From Arthrobacter zhaoxinii (GTDB lineage: Bacteria > Actinomycetota > Actinomycetes > Actinomycetales > Micrococcaceae): a stretch of DNA of 64,000 bases. The stretch spans positions 2,418,001 through 2,482,000 of the forward strand of contig NZ_CP104275.1 in the NCBI RefSeq assembly GCF_025244925.1, given 5' to 3'. Shown here one piece after another: positions 29,212-37,983 of the stretch (positions within the stretch are counted from its first letter, which is position 1; each line of letters opens with the position of its first letter). A program made the translations under genes and the position numbers. The notes under the pieces are model-generated. The model was not told where the DNA came from. It saw only the letters and a list, made by a program, of their open reading frames with translations, and did no database searches.

Positions 29212-31404
29212 GTGCCCACAGATTCCGCCGTAGCAGCCCCCGGTGCCGCCGCCCCCGCGGAGGTTCCGGGTTTCCCGGGCACCTCCGGTGATCCCCTGGC
29301 ATCCCGCCGGGGACGCCGTGCCCTGCGCAGCGCCCAGGGCGGTTCCGCCCCGGGCATCCGCCGCGACATCCAGGGCCTGCGTGCCCTCGCCGTCGTGCTG
29401 GTGCTGGTGTACCACGTCTGGCCCGCAGCCCTGCCGGGCGGCTTTGTCGGCGTCGACGTCTTCTTTGTTATCTCCGGCTATCTGATTGTCGGTTCCCTGG
29501 TCCGGGAGCTGAATGCCACCTCGACCATTGCCCTGGCATCGTTTTACGCCCGGCGCATCCGCCGGCTGCTTCCGGCCGCAACGACTGTCCTGCTCGCAAC
29601 CCTGGGCGCAGCTGTGCTCCTCTTCCCCGAGGGGCGGTGGCAGTCAGTAGCCAGGGACGTTGCGGCCTCAAGCCTCAATGTCCAGAACTGGAACCAGGCC
29701 TTCAGCACCACCAGCTATGCCGGGGCCACGGCGGCCGTGTCCCCGCTTCAGCATTACTGGTCCCTCGCGGTGGAGGAACAGTTCTACCTGGTGATGCCCG
29801 TGCTCCTGCTCGGCGCCGCCGCCGCCGTCCGTGCCCTCGGAATCCGCGCCGGCCTGCCCGCTACCGCACTGGCGGTGGTCTGCGGCCTCTCCGTGGTGTC
29901 TTTCGCCCACTCAGTACAGTTCTCGACGTCGGACCCCGGCCTGGCCTACTTCTTCACCACCACCAGGGTCTGGGAACTCGGCCTCGGCGGAATCCTTGCA
30001 CTCGCGGCCGCCGGAGGAACCCTGCCGCGGCGGCTTTCCACGGCCTTCGGATGGACCGGAATCCTGGTGATTTTCGCTGCCGCGGCCGGTTTCTCCACCG
30101 CGATGTCCTTTCCCGGATGGGTGGCGCTGGTGCCCACCGCAGGAGCCGCGCTGTGCCTGATCGCCGGCCAGGGCGGTGATGCCGCCGCCGCGCCGTGGAT
30201 CTCGGCCGGCTGGTGGCAGTCACTGCGTCCGGTGGCGTACGTCGGGGACATTTCCTATTCCCTGTACCTGTGGCATTGGCCGGTCACCGTGTTCACCGTG
30301 TATTTCCTCGGACACACGCCTGGACTGTTGGAAGGCGCAGCAATCATCGTCTCGAGCGTCCTTTTGGCCGTGCTGTCCACGCGGTTCATCGAGAAACCGT
30401 TCCGCCGGTTGCGGGATAAGACCGGGTCCGCGGGCCGTCACGGAGCGAAGAAAGCGACGCCCCGCGGCGCGTATGCACTGGCGGCGGTCCTGATCACGGT
30501 TCCGATCGCCGTTGCCGCCGTGCCGTACGGAGTGGTCCAGCAGAAAATCACTGACCTGACCGCGGACTACGATTCCGGCTCCTATCCCGGCGCCATGGCC
30601 TTCGATCCCCGGGACCCGGCAGCTGTGCCCGGGGATCAGCCGCTGCGGCCGGCACCCGCGGCCGCGCTGGCGGATGTCCCGGATATCGACAGAGCCTGCA
30701 CGTCCTACGATCCGGCGAAAACATCCTACGAGGAATGCGTGTTCGGCGATCCCGACGCGACGCGGGCAATCGTCCTGGTGGGTGATTCCCATGCGGCGCA
30801 GTACATGGCCCCGCTGGATGCTGTTGCGAGGGACGGCGGCTACCGCCTCTACGTCTTGACCCGCAACGGATGCCCGTTCAATGCCGAACCGCTGCACAGC
30901 GACACCTATGTCTACGCGCCGTGCGCCGCCCAGAACCTTGAAACGGTCCGGGACATCCTGGATATCGGGCCCGAACTCGTGGTCACTTCGGCCATGAGGC
31001 CGGACAGCTACGAGCACGCCCTCGGCTGGAGCTGGGACTCCGGGCGCCGCGCCGTGGACGGCTATCTGGAGGTGCTCGAGCCGCTGGAGGACGCAGGCAT
31101 CGGGATCGGCGTCATCGCCGACATTCCCTATCCGAAGTCCAGCATCCCCGACTGCGTGGTGGAAAAGGACAGCGCGGACGACTGCTTCGTGCTCCGCTCC
31201 GACCTTGCCGGACAGGACGATCCCCTGGTTGAAGCAGCCGAACAGCTGGACGGAAGCCGAACCGTCGACCTGACGGACTATTTCTGCGACGACGAGCGGT
31301 GCCCGGCCGTCATCGGCAACGTCCTGGCCTACCGGGACAACCACATGACGAATACCTTCGCCCGGACCCTGGTCCTCCCGCTGCGGGAGAAGCTGGGCTT
31401 CTAG
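29212..31404 (+). CDS. Membrane O-acyltransferase with C-terminal SGNH domain (OafA type)
   Basis: 730 residues. The N-terminal Acyl_transf_3 domain has 10 or so membrane helices; RDIQGLRALAVVLVLVYHVW is the family start and carries the catalytic His. The C-terminal extracytoplasmic SGNH domain has GDSHAAQY (Ser) and a DNHMT block (His). Such proteins acetylate wall or surface polysaccharides. The GTG at 29212 is used. It is the only plus-strand gene between ftsE and prfB, which normally lie together. A second protein of the same design is at 58574. Confidence 0.9.
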   Translation: MPTDSAVAAPGAAAPAEVPGFPGTSGDPLASRRGRRALRSAQGGSAPGIRRDIQGLRALAVVLVLVYHVWPAALPGGFVGVDVFFVISGYLIVGSLVRELNATSTIALASFYARRIRRLLPAATTVLLATLGAAVLLFPEGRWQSVARDVAASSLNVQNWNQAFSTTSYAGATAAVSPLQHYWSLAVEEQFYLVMPVLLLGAAAAVRALGIRAGLPATALAVVCGLSVVSFAHSVQFSTSDPGLAYFFTTTRVWELGLGGILALAAAGGTLPRRLSTAFGWTGILVIFAAAAGFSTAMSFPGWVALVPTAGAALCLIAGQGGDAAAAPWISAGWWQSLRPVAYVGDISYSLYLWHWPVTVFTVYFLGHTPGLLEGAAIIVSSVLLAVLSTRFIEKPFRRLRDKTGSAGRHGAKKATPRGAYALAAVLITVPIAVAAVPYGVVQQKITDLTADYDSGSYPGAMAFDPRDPAAVPGDQPLRPAPAAALADVPDIDRACTSYDPAKTSYEECVFGDPDATRAIVLVGDSHAAQYMAPLDAVARDGGYRLYVLTRNGCPFNAEPLHSDTYVYAPCAAQNLETVRDILDIGPELVVTSAMRPDSYEHALGWSWDSGRRAVDGYLEVLEPLEDAGIGIGVIADIPYPKSSIPDCVVEKDSADDCFVLRSDLAGQDDPLVEAAEQLDGSRTVDLTDYFCDDERCPAVIGNVLAYRDNHMTNTFARTLVLPLREKLGF

Positions 31405-31436
31405 CCGGGCAGTGCGGTCCGGCGGGGCCGGGCAGC

Positions 31437-32555
31437 CTACTTGCGGGCCGAGACGCTGCCGTGCGCGCGCCAGCGGATGCCGGCGTCGATGAAGTCATCA
31501 ATCTCGCCGTCGAACACGGCCGAGGTGTTGCCCACCTCGTGCTCGGTGCGCAGGTCCTTGACCATCTGGTACGGGTTGAGCACGTAGGAGCGCATCTGGT
31601 CGCCCCAGGACGCCTTGACGTCGCCGGCGAAGGCCTTCTTCTCGGCGTCCTCCTGCTCCTTCTTCAGCAGCAGCAGGCGGGACTGGAGCACGCGCATGGC
31701 TGCGGCGCGGTTCTGCAGCTGCGACTTTTCGTTCTGCATGGACACCACCGTTCCGGTGGGAAGGTGGGTGAGCCGCACGGCGGAGTCGGTGGTGTTCACG
31801 GACTGGCCGCCGGGGCCGGAAGACCGGAAAACATCCACGCGGATCTCGTTGTCCGGGATGTCGATGTGGTCCGTGGGCGCAATCAGCGGGATGACCTCGA
31901 CGGCGGCAAAGGAGGTCTGCCGGCGGCCCTGGTTATCGAACGGGCTGATGCGGACCAGGCGGTGCGTGCCGGCCTCCACCACCAGGGTGCCGAAGGCATA
32001 GGGGGCCTTGACCTCGAAGGTGGCGGACTTCAGGCCGGCCTCTTCGGCGTAGGACGTATCCAGGACCGTGGTGGGATACCCGTGGCGTTCGGCCCAGCGC
32101 AGGTACATCCGCAGCAGCATTTCCGCGAAGTCGGCAGCGTCCACTCCCCCGGCGCCGGAGCGGATGGTGACCACGGCTTCGCGTGCGTCGTACTCGCCGG
32201 ACAGCAGGGTCACCACTTCCAGCTGCGACAGTGACTTGCGGAGGGACTCCAGCTCCGTGACCGCCTCGGCCCTGGTCTCGGCGTCGGCCTCGTCCTGGGC
32301 CAGCTCCACCATGACCTCAAGGTCGTCGATGCGGGACTCGATGGTCTGCAGGCGTTCCAGCTCCGACTGGCGGTGCGAGAGCTTGGAGGTGACCTTCTGC
32401 GCCTCGGAGGGGTCGTCCCAGAGATCGGGGACGCCGGCCATCTCGCTGAGCTCTTCGATGTCCTCTTTGATCTTTGCCACGTCCGAGACCTCTTCAATGG
32501 AGGCGAAGGTGGAGCGGAGGGCGCGGATTTCTGCGGGAAAATCTATTTCTGCCAT
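31437..32555 (-). CDS. prfB: Peptide chain release factor 2
   Basis: Terminates translation at UGA and UAA. 372 residues with the peptidyl-transferase motif GGQ ([19 protein letters not shown]) and the SPF codon-recognition tripeptide ([10 protein letters not shown]). The frame is continuous from the ATG at 32555 with no internal UGA, so the programmed frameshift known from Escherichia coli prfB is absent. There is no clear ribosome site; a -10-like TAGGCT ending about 9 bases before the ATG hints at a leaderless message. Confidence 0.96.
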   Translation of the reverse strand: MAEIDFPAEIRALRSTFASIEEVSDVAKIKEDIEELSEMAGVPDLWDDPSEAQKVTSKLSHRQSELERLQTIESRIDDLEVMVELAQDEADAETRAEAVTELESLRKSLSQLEVVTLLSGEYDAREAVVTIRSGAGGVDAADFAEMLLRMYLRWAERHGYPTTVLDTSYAEEAGLKSATFEVKAPYAFGTLVVEAGTHRLVRISPFDNQGRRQTSFAAVEVIPLIAPTDHIDIPDNEIRVDVFRSSGPGGQSVNTTDSAVRLTHLPTGTVVSMQNEKSQLQNRAAAMRVLQSRLLLLKKEQEDAEKKAFAGDVKASWGDQMRSYVLNPYQMVKDLRTEHEVGNTSAVFDGEIDDFIDAGIRWRAHGSVSARK

Positions 32556-32724
32556 GGTGCTTACAGCCTACGCCATGTCCCTGTGCCGCCGCCCGCCGCC
32601 GTCGTCGTGCCCGGCACCGGAAGTCCGGGACGCGCCGGGGAGGTGCGGGCCGGGGTGTCGGCGGGCGGCGTTAGATTAAAGGGACGGATACGGAACTGTC
32701 TGCCCTTTCGAAGGAGCTAAAGCC

Positions 32725-33009
32725 TTGACCCATCCCGAGCGCGGACGCATGTACAGCCTGGACGAACTCAACGACCTCGCGGAGCAGGGCGATCCCTGGG
32801 CCATGGGGAAGGTCGATGAGTGGGAGCAGCACTTCTCCAACGAGTACGTGGGCAACATGAAGGACAAGTGCCCCGACGGGAACTGCGAACAGTTCGGCGA
32901 GCCGGTGACCATTTGCTACGCCGAGGACGGCCGGATCCTGGACGTGGACCACGGCGGCTGGGGGCACGGTCCGGTGCGCGAGGCGGAAGAGCAGCGGAAG
33001 GCGTCGTAG
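32725..33009 (+). CDS. Small conserved hypothetical protein
   Basis: 94 residues of unknown function, acidic, with a Cys pair (CPDGNC), a third Cys (TICYAEDG) and several His near the end (DHGGWGHG). The TTG at 32725 is chosen because AAGGAG lies 8 bases upstream; an in-frame ATG at 32749 has no site. It has coding character and a good start signal but no recognised domain. It lies between divergent prfB and the end of the Tad cluster. Confidence 0.6.
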   Translation: MTHPERGRMYSLDELNDLAEQGDPWAMGKVDEWEQHFSNEYVGNMKDKCPDGNCEQFGEPVTICYAEDGRILDVDHGGWGHGPVREAEEQRKAS

Positions 33010-33033
33010 CCTTTCCCCGGGATCAGCAGAGCA

Positions 33034-33519
33034 TCACTGCAGCAGCCGGGCACGCGCCTCGCTCACCGCGGTGATGGAGATTCCCTCCGGCACCAGGAAA
33101 TTCACTATCGGCGGATAGACCCGGGCCGTCAGCACCACGCGGGCTGTCCGGCCATCCGCCGTGCCGGTCTCCTCGGCCACGGCCAAATCCGTGAACCGTC
33201 CCTCCGCGCCGGTGTCGACGAGATAGCTGCGTGCGGCATTGCGCACGGCGTCGGCCTGAAGCACCGCAGCGGGACCGGCTCCCGGACCGGCCTCCCCCAG
33301 CGCGAAGGTATCGGCTGCAGCCACCGCCGCACCGTCGGCGGCCGAGAGCAGCTTCTTCTGCCCGAGATAGACGCTTGACGCCGCCATCACCACGGTGACG
33401 GTCAGCATCGCCAGGACGGCGTACCCGATGATCAGCACCCCCACCTGTCCCCGCTCCCCGTCCTCCCGCTGCCTGCCCGGCGGTCTTCTCCGGAACCCCG
33501 GGCGCGCTGCCGGGTTCAT
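33034..33519 (-). CDS. Tad-locus pseudopilin-like protein (Rv3654c/TadE-like)
   Basis: 161 residues: a basic N-terminus, then the motif ERGQVGVLIIGYAVLAMLTVTVVMAASSVYLGQ, a charged residue followed by a hydrophobic helix as in Tad minor pseudopilins. An extracellular domain follows. The ATG at 33519 overlaps the preceding stop by four bases. Last gene of the Tad cluster. Function is inferred from position and the helix; such proteins prime or regulate pilus assembly. Confidence 0.75.
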   Translation of the reverse strand: MNPAARPGFRRRPPGRQREDGERGQVGVLIIGYAVLAMLTVTVVMAASSVYLGQKKLLSAADGAAVAAADTFALGEAGPGAGPAAVLQADAVRNAARSYLVDTGAEGRFTDLAVAEETGTADGRTARVVLTARVYPPIVNFLVPEGISITAVSEARARLLQ

Positions 33520-33953
33520 CCGAACCGCTCCACAATCTGGGTGGACTCCGAATCCACCACTACCGGTGCCCCGGTGGTCCACGGCAGCCCGGGAAGAGGC
33601 ACCTCGAACCGGACGCTGACTGTGACTGTCGAGCCGGGCACCAGGCAGGTGTCGGAACAGCTGACGTCCACCAGCATGCTGTCCGTCTCCAGCCCGAAGT
33701 CGCTCAGGGCGAGCTCGGCCGCGTCGGCCGCCCGCTGCTCGGCAACGACGGCGTCGGGCGCCGCCGCATAGACTCGGGCCGCCGCATCCGCTGCACCGAC
33801 CACCGCGAACGATGCCGCCTGCACCTGGCCGACCGTGATCACCAGGTACACCACCGGCACCAGCAGGAGCAGGCCCAGGAAAATGAACTCGACGACGGCG
33901 CTGCCGTCTTCCTCCGGCGACTGCCTCTCCGTCCCCTCACCGCAGGACGGCAT
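33516..33953 (-). CDS. TadE-like pilus assembly protein
   Basis: 145 residues. EEDGSAVVEFIFLGLLLLVPVVYLVITVGQVQAAS is the TadE-type signature (a Glu at position +5 style helix). A secreted domain with one Cys pair (VSCSDTCLV) follows. The ATG at 33953 is used: GGAGG lies 9 bases upstream, and the frame extends to 33986 only within the previous gene. It overlaps the preceding gene by 17 bases. Confidence 0.82.
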   Translation of the reverse strand: MPSCGEGTERQSPEEDGSAVVEFIFLGLLLLVPVVYLVITVGQVQAASFAVVGAADAAARVYAAAPDAVVAEQRAADAAELALSDFGLETDSMLVDVSCSDTCLVPGSTVTVSVRFEVPLPGLPWTTGAPVVVDSESTQIVERFG

Positions 33954-34371
33954 GTCCCCGGACCTCCATTCCGCCGCCAGGACCAATGAACCCGATAACC
34001 GGCAGCGGTGCCCGCACCGTGATTTCGAGCAGGCGTGCCCCGTTCACCGTCTGCTCCGAGTAACTGACGTCACCGGCGTAGTCCTCGCCAAGCGCACCGC
34101 CGATCAGGGACACGGCACGCTCGACCCCGTCCGCCGGGGTGCGGTCCGCCAGCGTCCCGTAGCGCGCACCGGTTGCAGCGGCGTCGATCAGCGTATTGCG
34201 CACATGCAGCACCAGCGCCAGCTGGACCACGGCTATAAACACCAGGCTCACCAGCGCCCCCACCATCACGAAGTCGACGACGGCGGACCCCCGCTCCCGG
34301 CCAGGGCCGCGGCCGGCGCTGCCGTGCCTGCCAGTCCGGACGGCAGCAGCACGGCGCCGTCCACTGCCTAT
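33937..34371 (-). CDS. TadE-family pilus protein with no normal start codon
   Basis: The C-terminal 110 residues are clearly TadE-like: GRERGSAVVDFVMVGALVSLVFIAVVQLALVLHVRNTLI (in part) with an extracellular domain after it. The start is a problem. No in-frame ATG, GTG or TTG occurs between 34554 (deep within the DUF4244 gene) and the GTG-ATG inside the membrane helix. The frame passes the DUF4244 stop TAG at an overlapping ATA (34371), which is given here as the nominal left limit. The true start may be non-standard, far upstream, or lost. Confidence 0.6.
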   Translation of the reverse strand: MGSGRRRAAAVRTGRHGSAGRGPGRERGSAVVDFVMVGALVSLVFIAVVQLALVLHVRNTLIDAAATGARYGTLADRTPADGVERAVSLIGGALGEDYAGDVSYSEQTVNGARLLEITVRAPLPVIGFIGPGGGMEVRGHAVLR

Positions 34372-34664
34372 GGCTGCACCTGTTCGATTGCGGATTCGAA
34401 CAGCCGCTCGAGGGCAGGCTGGACCAGGACCAGCAGCCCGGCGACGAGGATGGCGGACATGAGGGTAATCATTACCCAGCCCGGCACATCGCCGCGCTCC
34501 GGATCCCCCGGCATCAGTGCCGTCCGGAACCGCTGCACCAGCGTGTGCCACCATCCCGCGGCCACGGCGATGGCGGCTGCCCATCCGGCTGCCCATGTGC
34601 TGCCCCGGTTCCTGCTTGGATTACTGCGGTTCATCATGACTCCATCCCCTCGTAGGGCTTCCAT
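34368..34664 (-). CDS. DUF4244 protein, candidate major Tad pilin
   Basis: 98 residues from the ATG at 34664 (GGAGG 8 bases upstream; a GTG at 34724 overlapping the upstream stop is an alternative). A basic N-terminal part is followed by ERGDVPGWVMITLMSAILVAGLLVLVQPAL, a Flp-like helix, and a short tail LERLFESAIEQVQP. DUF4244 genes sit at this place in actinobacterial Tad clusters and are thought to encode the Flp-type pilin. No separate Flp gene is seen here. Confidence 0.8.
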   Translation of the reverse strand: MEALRGDGVMMNRSNPSRNRGSTWAAGWAAAIAVAAGWWHTLVQRFRTALMPGDPERGDVPGWVMITLMSAILVAGLLVLVQPALERLFESAIEQVQP

Positions 34665-34720
34665 GGCTTCTTCCTCCGTGGTTTTCTCCTTGTTCCCCGG
34701 GTTCCCGGGCCCACGGCATC

Positions 34721-35659
34721 TCACAGCCCCAGCCGCAGCAACGCCAGGCCGGGGAAGACGGCAAACAGCACGGTCAGCGGGAGGATTCCGAAAATGACCG
34801 GCACCATCATGGCTATTTCCTTCTTTCCCGCTGTTTCCATCAGGTCGCGCTTAGCGGTATCGCGAACGTCCTGGGCCTGGGCGCGCATCACGTCCGCCAA
34901 CGGTGTTCCGCGGTCCACTGCAACGGTGACCCCGTCCACGAACCGGGTCAGCGGCGCCAGTCGGATCCGGTCCGCGAAGTCCTGGAGGGCTGCGGTCAGC
35001 GGCTGCCCGGAACGGGTCTGGGCCAGGACCCGGTCAAATTCATCCGCCAGCTCTCCCTGGGCCGCGGCACAAACACGTTCCAAGGCTCCGCCGGCGCTCT
35101 CCCCCGCACCGACGGCGAGCGCCATCATTTCGGCCAGGCTGGGAAACTCGGCGAGGATCCGGCTGTTGCGGCGCCCTATCTGCTGTGTCAGCAGGTAGTC
35201 ACGCAGCAGGAACCCTGCAGCCGCACACGCACAGGTGAGCAACGCAACCGACACAACGCCCATGCGGCCGCTCCCGGCAAGGAGCACCCCGGCTGTCCCC
35301 CCGGCCAGGAACCCGCCGCCGGCAAACAACACCTGTTCGGCACGGAAGTCCGACACCGTTTTGTTGCCGCCGGCCTGCTGCAGCCGTACAACGAGGGCAC
35401 GGTTCGCCGGCGACCACCGCGCGAGCCGGCGGACTGCGTCGCGGATCACCGGACGCAGGATCCGCTCCAGCGGACCGAAAGGTGTGAGGTCCGGGGCAGG
35501 CAAGAGAAGCCGCGATGCAGGACGGACCGAGCGCAGCTGCGGTTCCACCCGCTCGGCGAAGCTCGTGTGCCGCAGCAGGGGCAGCCGGTGGAACACCAGC
35601 ACCAGGCCGGTGCCCAGCAGGACTCCCGCCAGCACCGCCGCTGCTGTCCCGGGCGTCAC
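34721..35659 (-). CDS. Type II secretion F-domain protein, TadC-like
   Basis: 312 residues from the GTG at 35659, which overlaps the TadB stop (GTGA). Membrane segments flank a cytosolic T2SSF domain (FPSLAEMMALAVGAGESAGGALERV, in part; FADRIRLAPLTRFVDGVTVAVDRGTPLADVMRAQ, in part). The C-terminal pair of helices is EIAMMVPVIFGILPLTVLFAVFPGLALL (in part). With TadB it forms the inner-membrane platform of the pilus machine. Confidence 0.88.
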   Translation of the reverse strand: MTPGTAAAVLAGVLLGTGLVLVFHRLPLLRHTSFAERVEPQLRSVRPASRLLLPAPDLTPFGPLERILRPVIRDAVRRLARWSPANRALVVRLQQAGGNKTVSDFRAEQVLFAGGGFLAGGTAGVLLAGSGRMGVVSVALLTCACAAAGFLLRDYLLTQQIGRRNSRILAEFPSLAEMMALAVGAGESAGGALERVCAAAQGELADEFDRVLAQTRSGQPLTAALQDFADRIRLAPLTRFVDGVTVAVDRGTPLADVMRAQAQDVRDTAKRDLMETAGKKEIAMMVPVIFGILPLTVLFAVFPGLALLRLGL

Positions 35660-36513
35660 CGCAGCACCCTTACGTCTTCGGGCAAGGCCCCTATCCGCAT
35701 CATCAGGCGGTAGCAAAGGACGGAGATGCCGATCCCGGCAACGAGGACAGTGGCACCGGCCGCCGAGTTATACGCTGCGGCCGTTTCCGGCCGGGCTGCC
35801 AGCAGCAGCAGCACCGCCCAGGGCGCCCCCACGGCCAGCCTCGCCGCGTTCACTGTCCAGGACTGCCGGGCCAGCAGTTCGCTGCGGGTTCGTGCGTTCT
35901 CGCGAAGGAACCCGGCCAGTGTGCCAAGGAGCCGGCCCAGATCGGTACCGCCCACCTGGCGGGTAATCCGCAGCGCCTCGATGATCCGGTCCGCGACCGG
36001 ATCAGCCAGGTTGTCCTTAAGCCGGGTCAGCGAGTCCTCGAAGTTGCCCCCGGCCCGGTAGTCCGCGGCAAACGAACGGAAGTACCCCCGCAGCTCCTCC
36101 GGCCCGTTCCCCGCCAATTGGATGAGCGCTTCCGGAAGGGACAGGCCTGCCCGGATTGCCGAGCGCAGGTGGTCGACGACGTCGGGCCACAGTTCCGCCA
36201 GGGACGCCCTGCGGCGGCGGGCCTGGAACCGCACCAGTGCGTACGGGACTGCCGATCCAAACAGGCCGAAGCAGGCTGCGATGGGCAGGGAAAGCGTCAG
36301 GATGAACAGCAGGAGCATCACACAGCTCCCCGTGACCGCGCAGCTGACGAGGAGCCCCGGAGCCTTGACCCGTTCGATTCCTGCCTGCCGCAGCAGGTCG
36401 TCTAGGTACCCGGTGCGACGCCGCCTGGACCGGGGGCGGGCGGGGGTACTCCAGCAGGACTGCCACAGCAGCAACAGCCCCATGCCCAGGATCAACCCGA
36501 CGGCGGCGCTCAT
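35656..36513 (-). CDS. Type II secretion F-domain protein, TadB-like
   Basis: 285 residues with an N-terminal membrane helix (MSAAVGLILGMGLLLLWQS), two central helices, and the F domain (LWPDVVDHLRSAIRAGLSLPEALIQLA, in part), followed by DSLTRLKDNLADPVADRIIEALRI. Its ATG overlaps the tadA stop by four bases and its stop overlaps tadC, so the three are translationally coupled. Confidence 0.88.
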   Translation of the reverse strand: MSAAVGLILGMGLLLLWQSCWSTPARPRSRRRRTGYLDDLLRQAGIERVKAPGLLVSCAVTGSCVMLLLFILTLSLPIAACFGLFGSAVPYALVRFQARRRRASLAELWPDVVDHLRSAIRAGLSLPEALIQLAGNGPEELRGYFRSFAADYRAGGNFEDSLTRLKDNLADPVADRIIEALRITRQVGGTDLGRLLGTLAGFLRENARTRSELLARQSWTVNAARLAVGAPWAVLLLLAARPETAAAYNSAAGATVLVAGIGISVLCYRLMMRIGALPEDVRVLR

Positions 36514-37736
36514 GCCGCGGCACCGAGCAGGGCGGCGATGTTGACACCGGCAGAGGCAAATTTATCGGCCGCCGGCATGGAGGAGGCCGTCACGGTCAGT
36601 TTGCCGTCCACCTGCCCGAATACGGGAGATGACTCAATGATCCCGCCCTCGACGCGCCGGCCCAGGGCCAGGATCTCGCTGACCTGCCGGCGCCCGGTGC
36701 CTGTCCGGGCGCAGTGAACCACCAGGTCGATGCAGGACGCCACGGTTGGAACCACGAAGGCGCTGGAAATGTTCGCGCCCGCCAACAGCGGCAGCGTACA
36801 CAGCTTGGTTACCGCGTCCCGTGCACTGTTCGCGTGGATGGTGCACATCCCAGGCAACCCTGCGTTCAGGGCGATCAGCATGTCCAGGCTCTCGGCTTCC
36901 CTGACCTCCCCGACGATCAGCCGGTCCGGCCGCATCCGCAGTGCTTCTTTTACCAGCCGGCGGAGGGGAATCTCGCCCTGCCCCTCCAGGTTGGCCTGGC
37001 GGCACTGAAGCCCCACCACATCGCGCAGCGGCAGCTGCAGCTCAAAGATCTCCTCCACGGTCACCACCCGTTCCCGCGGACCGATGGATGCACCAAGGCA
37101 GTTGAGCATGGTGGTCTTTCCCGCCTGGGTTGCTCCCGAAACCAGGATATTCAGCCCCGCGGCAACGGCGGCTCCGAGGAAGCGTGCGGCATCCGGGGTC
37201 AGGGTGCCCAGTTCAACCAAGTGGTCAAGACGGCGGGCCCGGGCCACGAATTTGCGGATATTCACCGCCCAGTGCCGTCTCGTCACATCCGGGATGGCCA
37301 CGTGCAGGCGGGAACCATCCGGCAGGGCTGCGTCCACGAACGGCGAGGAAAGATCAAGGCGCCTGCCCGAAGACTTCAGCATCCGTTCCACCAGCAGCCG
37401 AACCTGCTCCGGTGTCAGGGTCAGCGAGGTCAGTTCGGACCGGCCGTCCCGCGCAAGGTAGATCTCCGAGGGCGAGTTGATCCAGACTTCCTCCACCGTG
37501 GGATCGTCCAGCAGCGGCTGGAGCACACCGAAGCCGGCAACCGCGTCGAACACCTGCCGGCGGACCATGTCCGGCCTGCCCAGCGGCGGGAGACTGCCGA
37601 GCAGCGACCGTTCGTCATAATCGGAAACCGCTGCGTCCACCAGCCGACGGACTTCGGCGAACTGCTCCTGCGGATCGAGTCCGCGCACGCGGATGAGCTC
37701 CCGCACCTCGTCTTCGACGATCTGCACAGCATCCAT
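36510..37736 (-). CDS. tadA: Tad pilus assembly ATPase TadA (CpaF family)
   Basis: A secretion ATPase that powers pilus assembly. Walker A SGATQAGKTTML, the Asp box RVVTVEEIFELQ, Walker B RPDRLIVGEVREAESLDML and the His-box region GMCTIHANSARDAV are all intact. The start is given at 37736 (MDAVQIVEDEV); ATGs at 37742 and 37751 are in frame and possible. It is the first gene of the Tad cluster; no CpaE/Ssd-like gene precedes it, unlike many actinobacterial clusters. Confidence 0.93.
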   Translation of the reverse strand: MDAVQIVEDEVRELIRVRGLDPQEQFAEVRRLVDAAVSDYDERSLLGSLPPLGRPDMVRRQVFDAVAGFGVLQPLLDDPTVEEVWINSPSEIYLARDGRSELTSLTLTPEQVRLLVERMLKSSGRRLDLSSPFVDAALPDGSRLHVAIPDVTRRHWAVNIRKFVARARRLDHLVELGTLTPDAARFLGAAVAAGLNILVSGATQAGKTTMLNCLGASIGPRERVVTVEEIFELQLPLRDVVGLQCRQANLEGQGEIPLRRLVKEALRMRPDRLIVGEVREAESLDMLIALNAGLPGMCTIHANSARDAVTKLCTLPLLAGANISSAFVVPTVASCIDLVVHCARTGTGRRQVSEILALGRRVEGGIIESSPVFGQVDGKLTVTASSMPAADKFASAGVNIAALLGAAA

Positions 37737-37852
37737 GGACATCCCCCGCAATCACCGGGCGCAGGGCCCGGGACGAGACTGGCTGGCCTAAGCGGCCACG
37801 GGCCACAGAGTAGGGGCAGGATGCTTCAGAAGCGAGAGTAGTTCCGGGCCGC

Positions 37853-37861
37853 TGTGGATAA
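37853..37861 (-). promoter_or_regulatory. Perfect DnaA box upstream of tadA
   Basis: TGTGGATAA on the plus strand is TTATCCACA on the minus strand, the strict DnaA-box consensus. It lies 117 bases before tadA in a gene-free gap. A second copy is at 60702, also in a gap before a secretion gene. Confidence 0.4.
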
Positions 37862-37903
37862 GTCAGACGGCCCGGTTCAGTCACCGGAACGGCTGATGGG
37901 CGG

Positions 37904-37924
37904 GCTGGAACATTTCGTTCCAGC
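37904..37924. repeat. Inverted repeat in the tadA upstream region
   Basis: GCTGGAAC, five bases (ATTTC), then GTTCCAGC: an exact palindrome with 8-base arms. It may be an operator for the Tad operon or a weak terminator for the acyltransferase ending at 37984; no T tract follows. The rest of the 37737-37983 gap shows no gene. Confidence 0.4.
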
Positions 37925-37983
37925 GACGGTGTCCTGCAATCCCAGGATGGAAGCGTCAGGCTCCTCCGCAGGCCGGCAGCAGC

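Noticed and set aside
31437-32555. Programmed frameshift in prfB
   Set aside because: The frame is continuous from the ATG with no internal UGA.
37904-37924. Palindrome considered as a LexA (SOS) box
   Set aside because: The GAAC and GTTC halves are separated by 5 bases, while the actinobacterial SOS box has 4.
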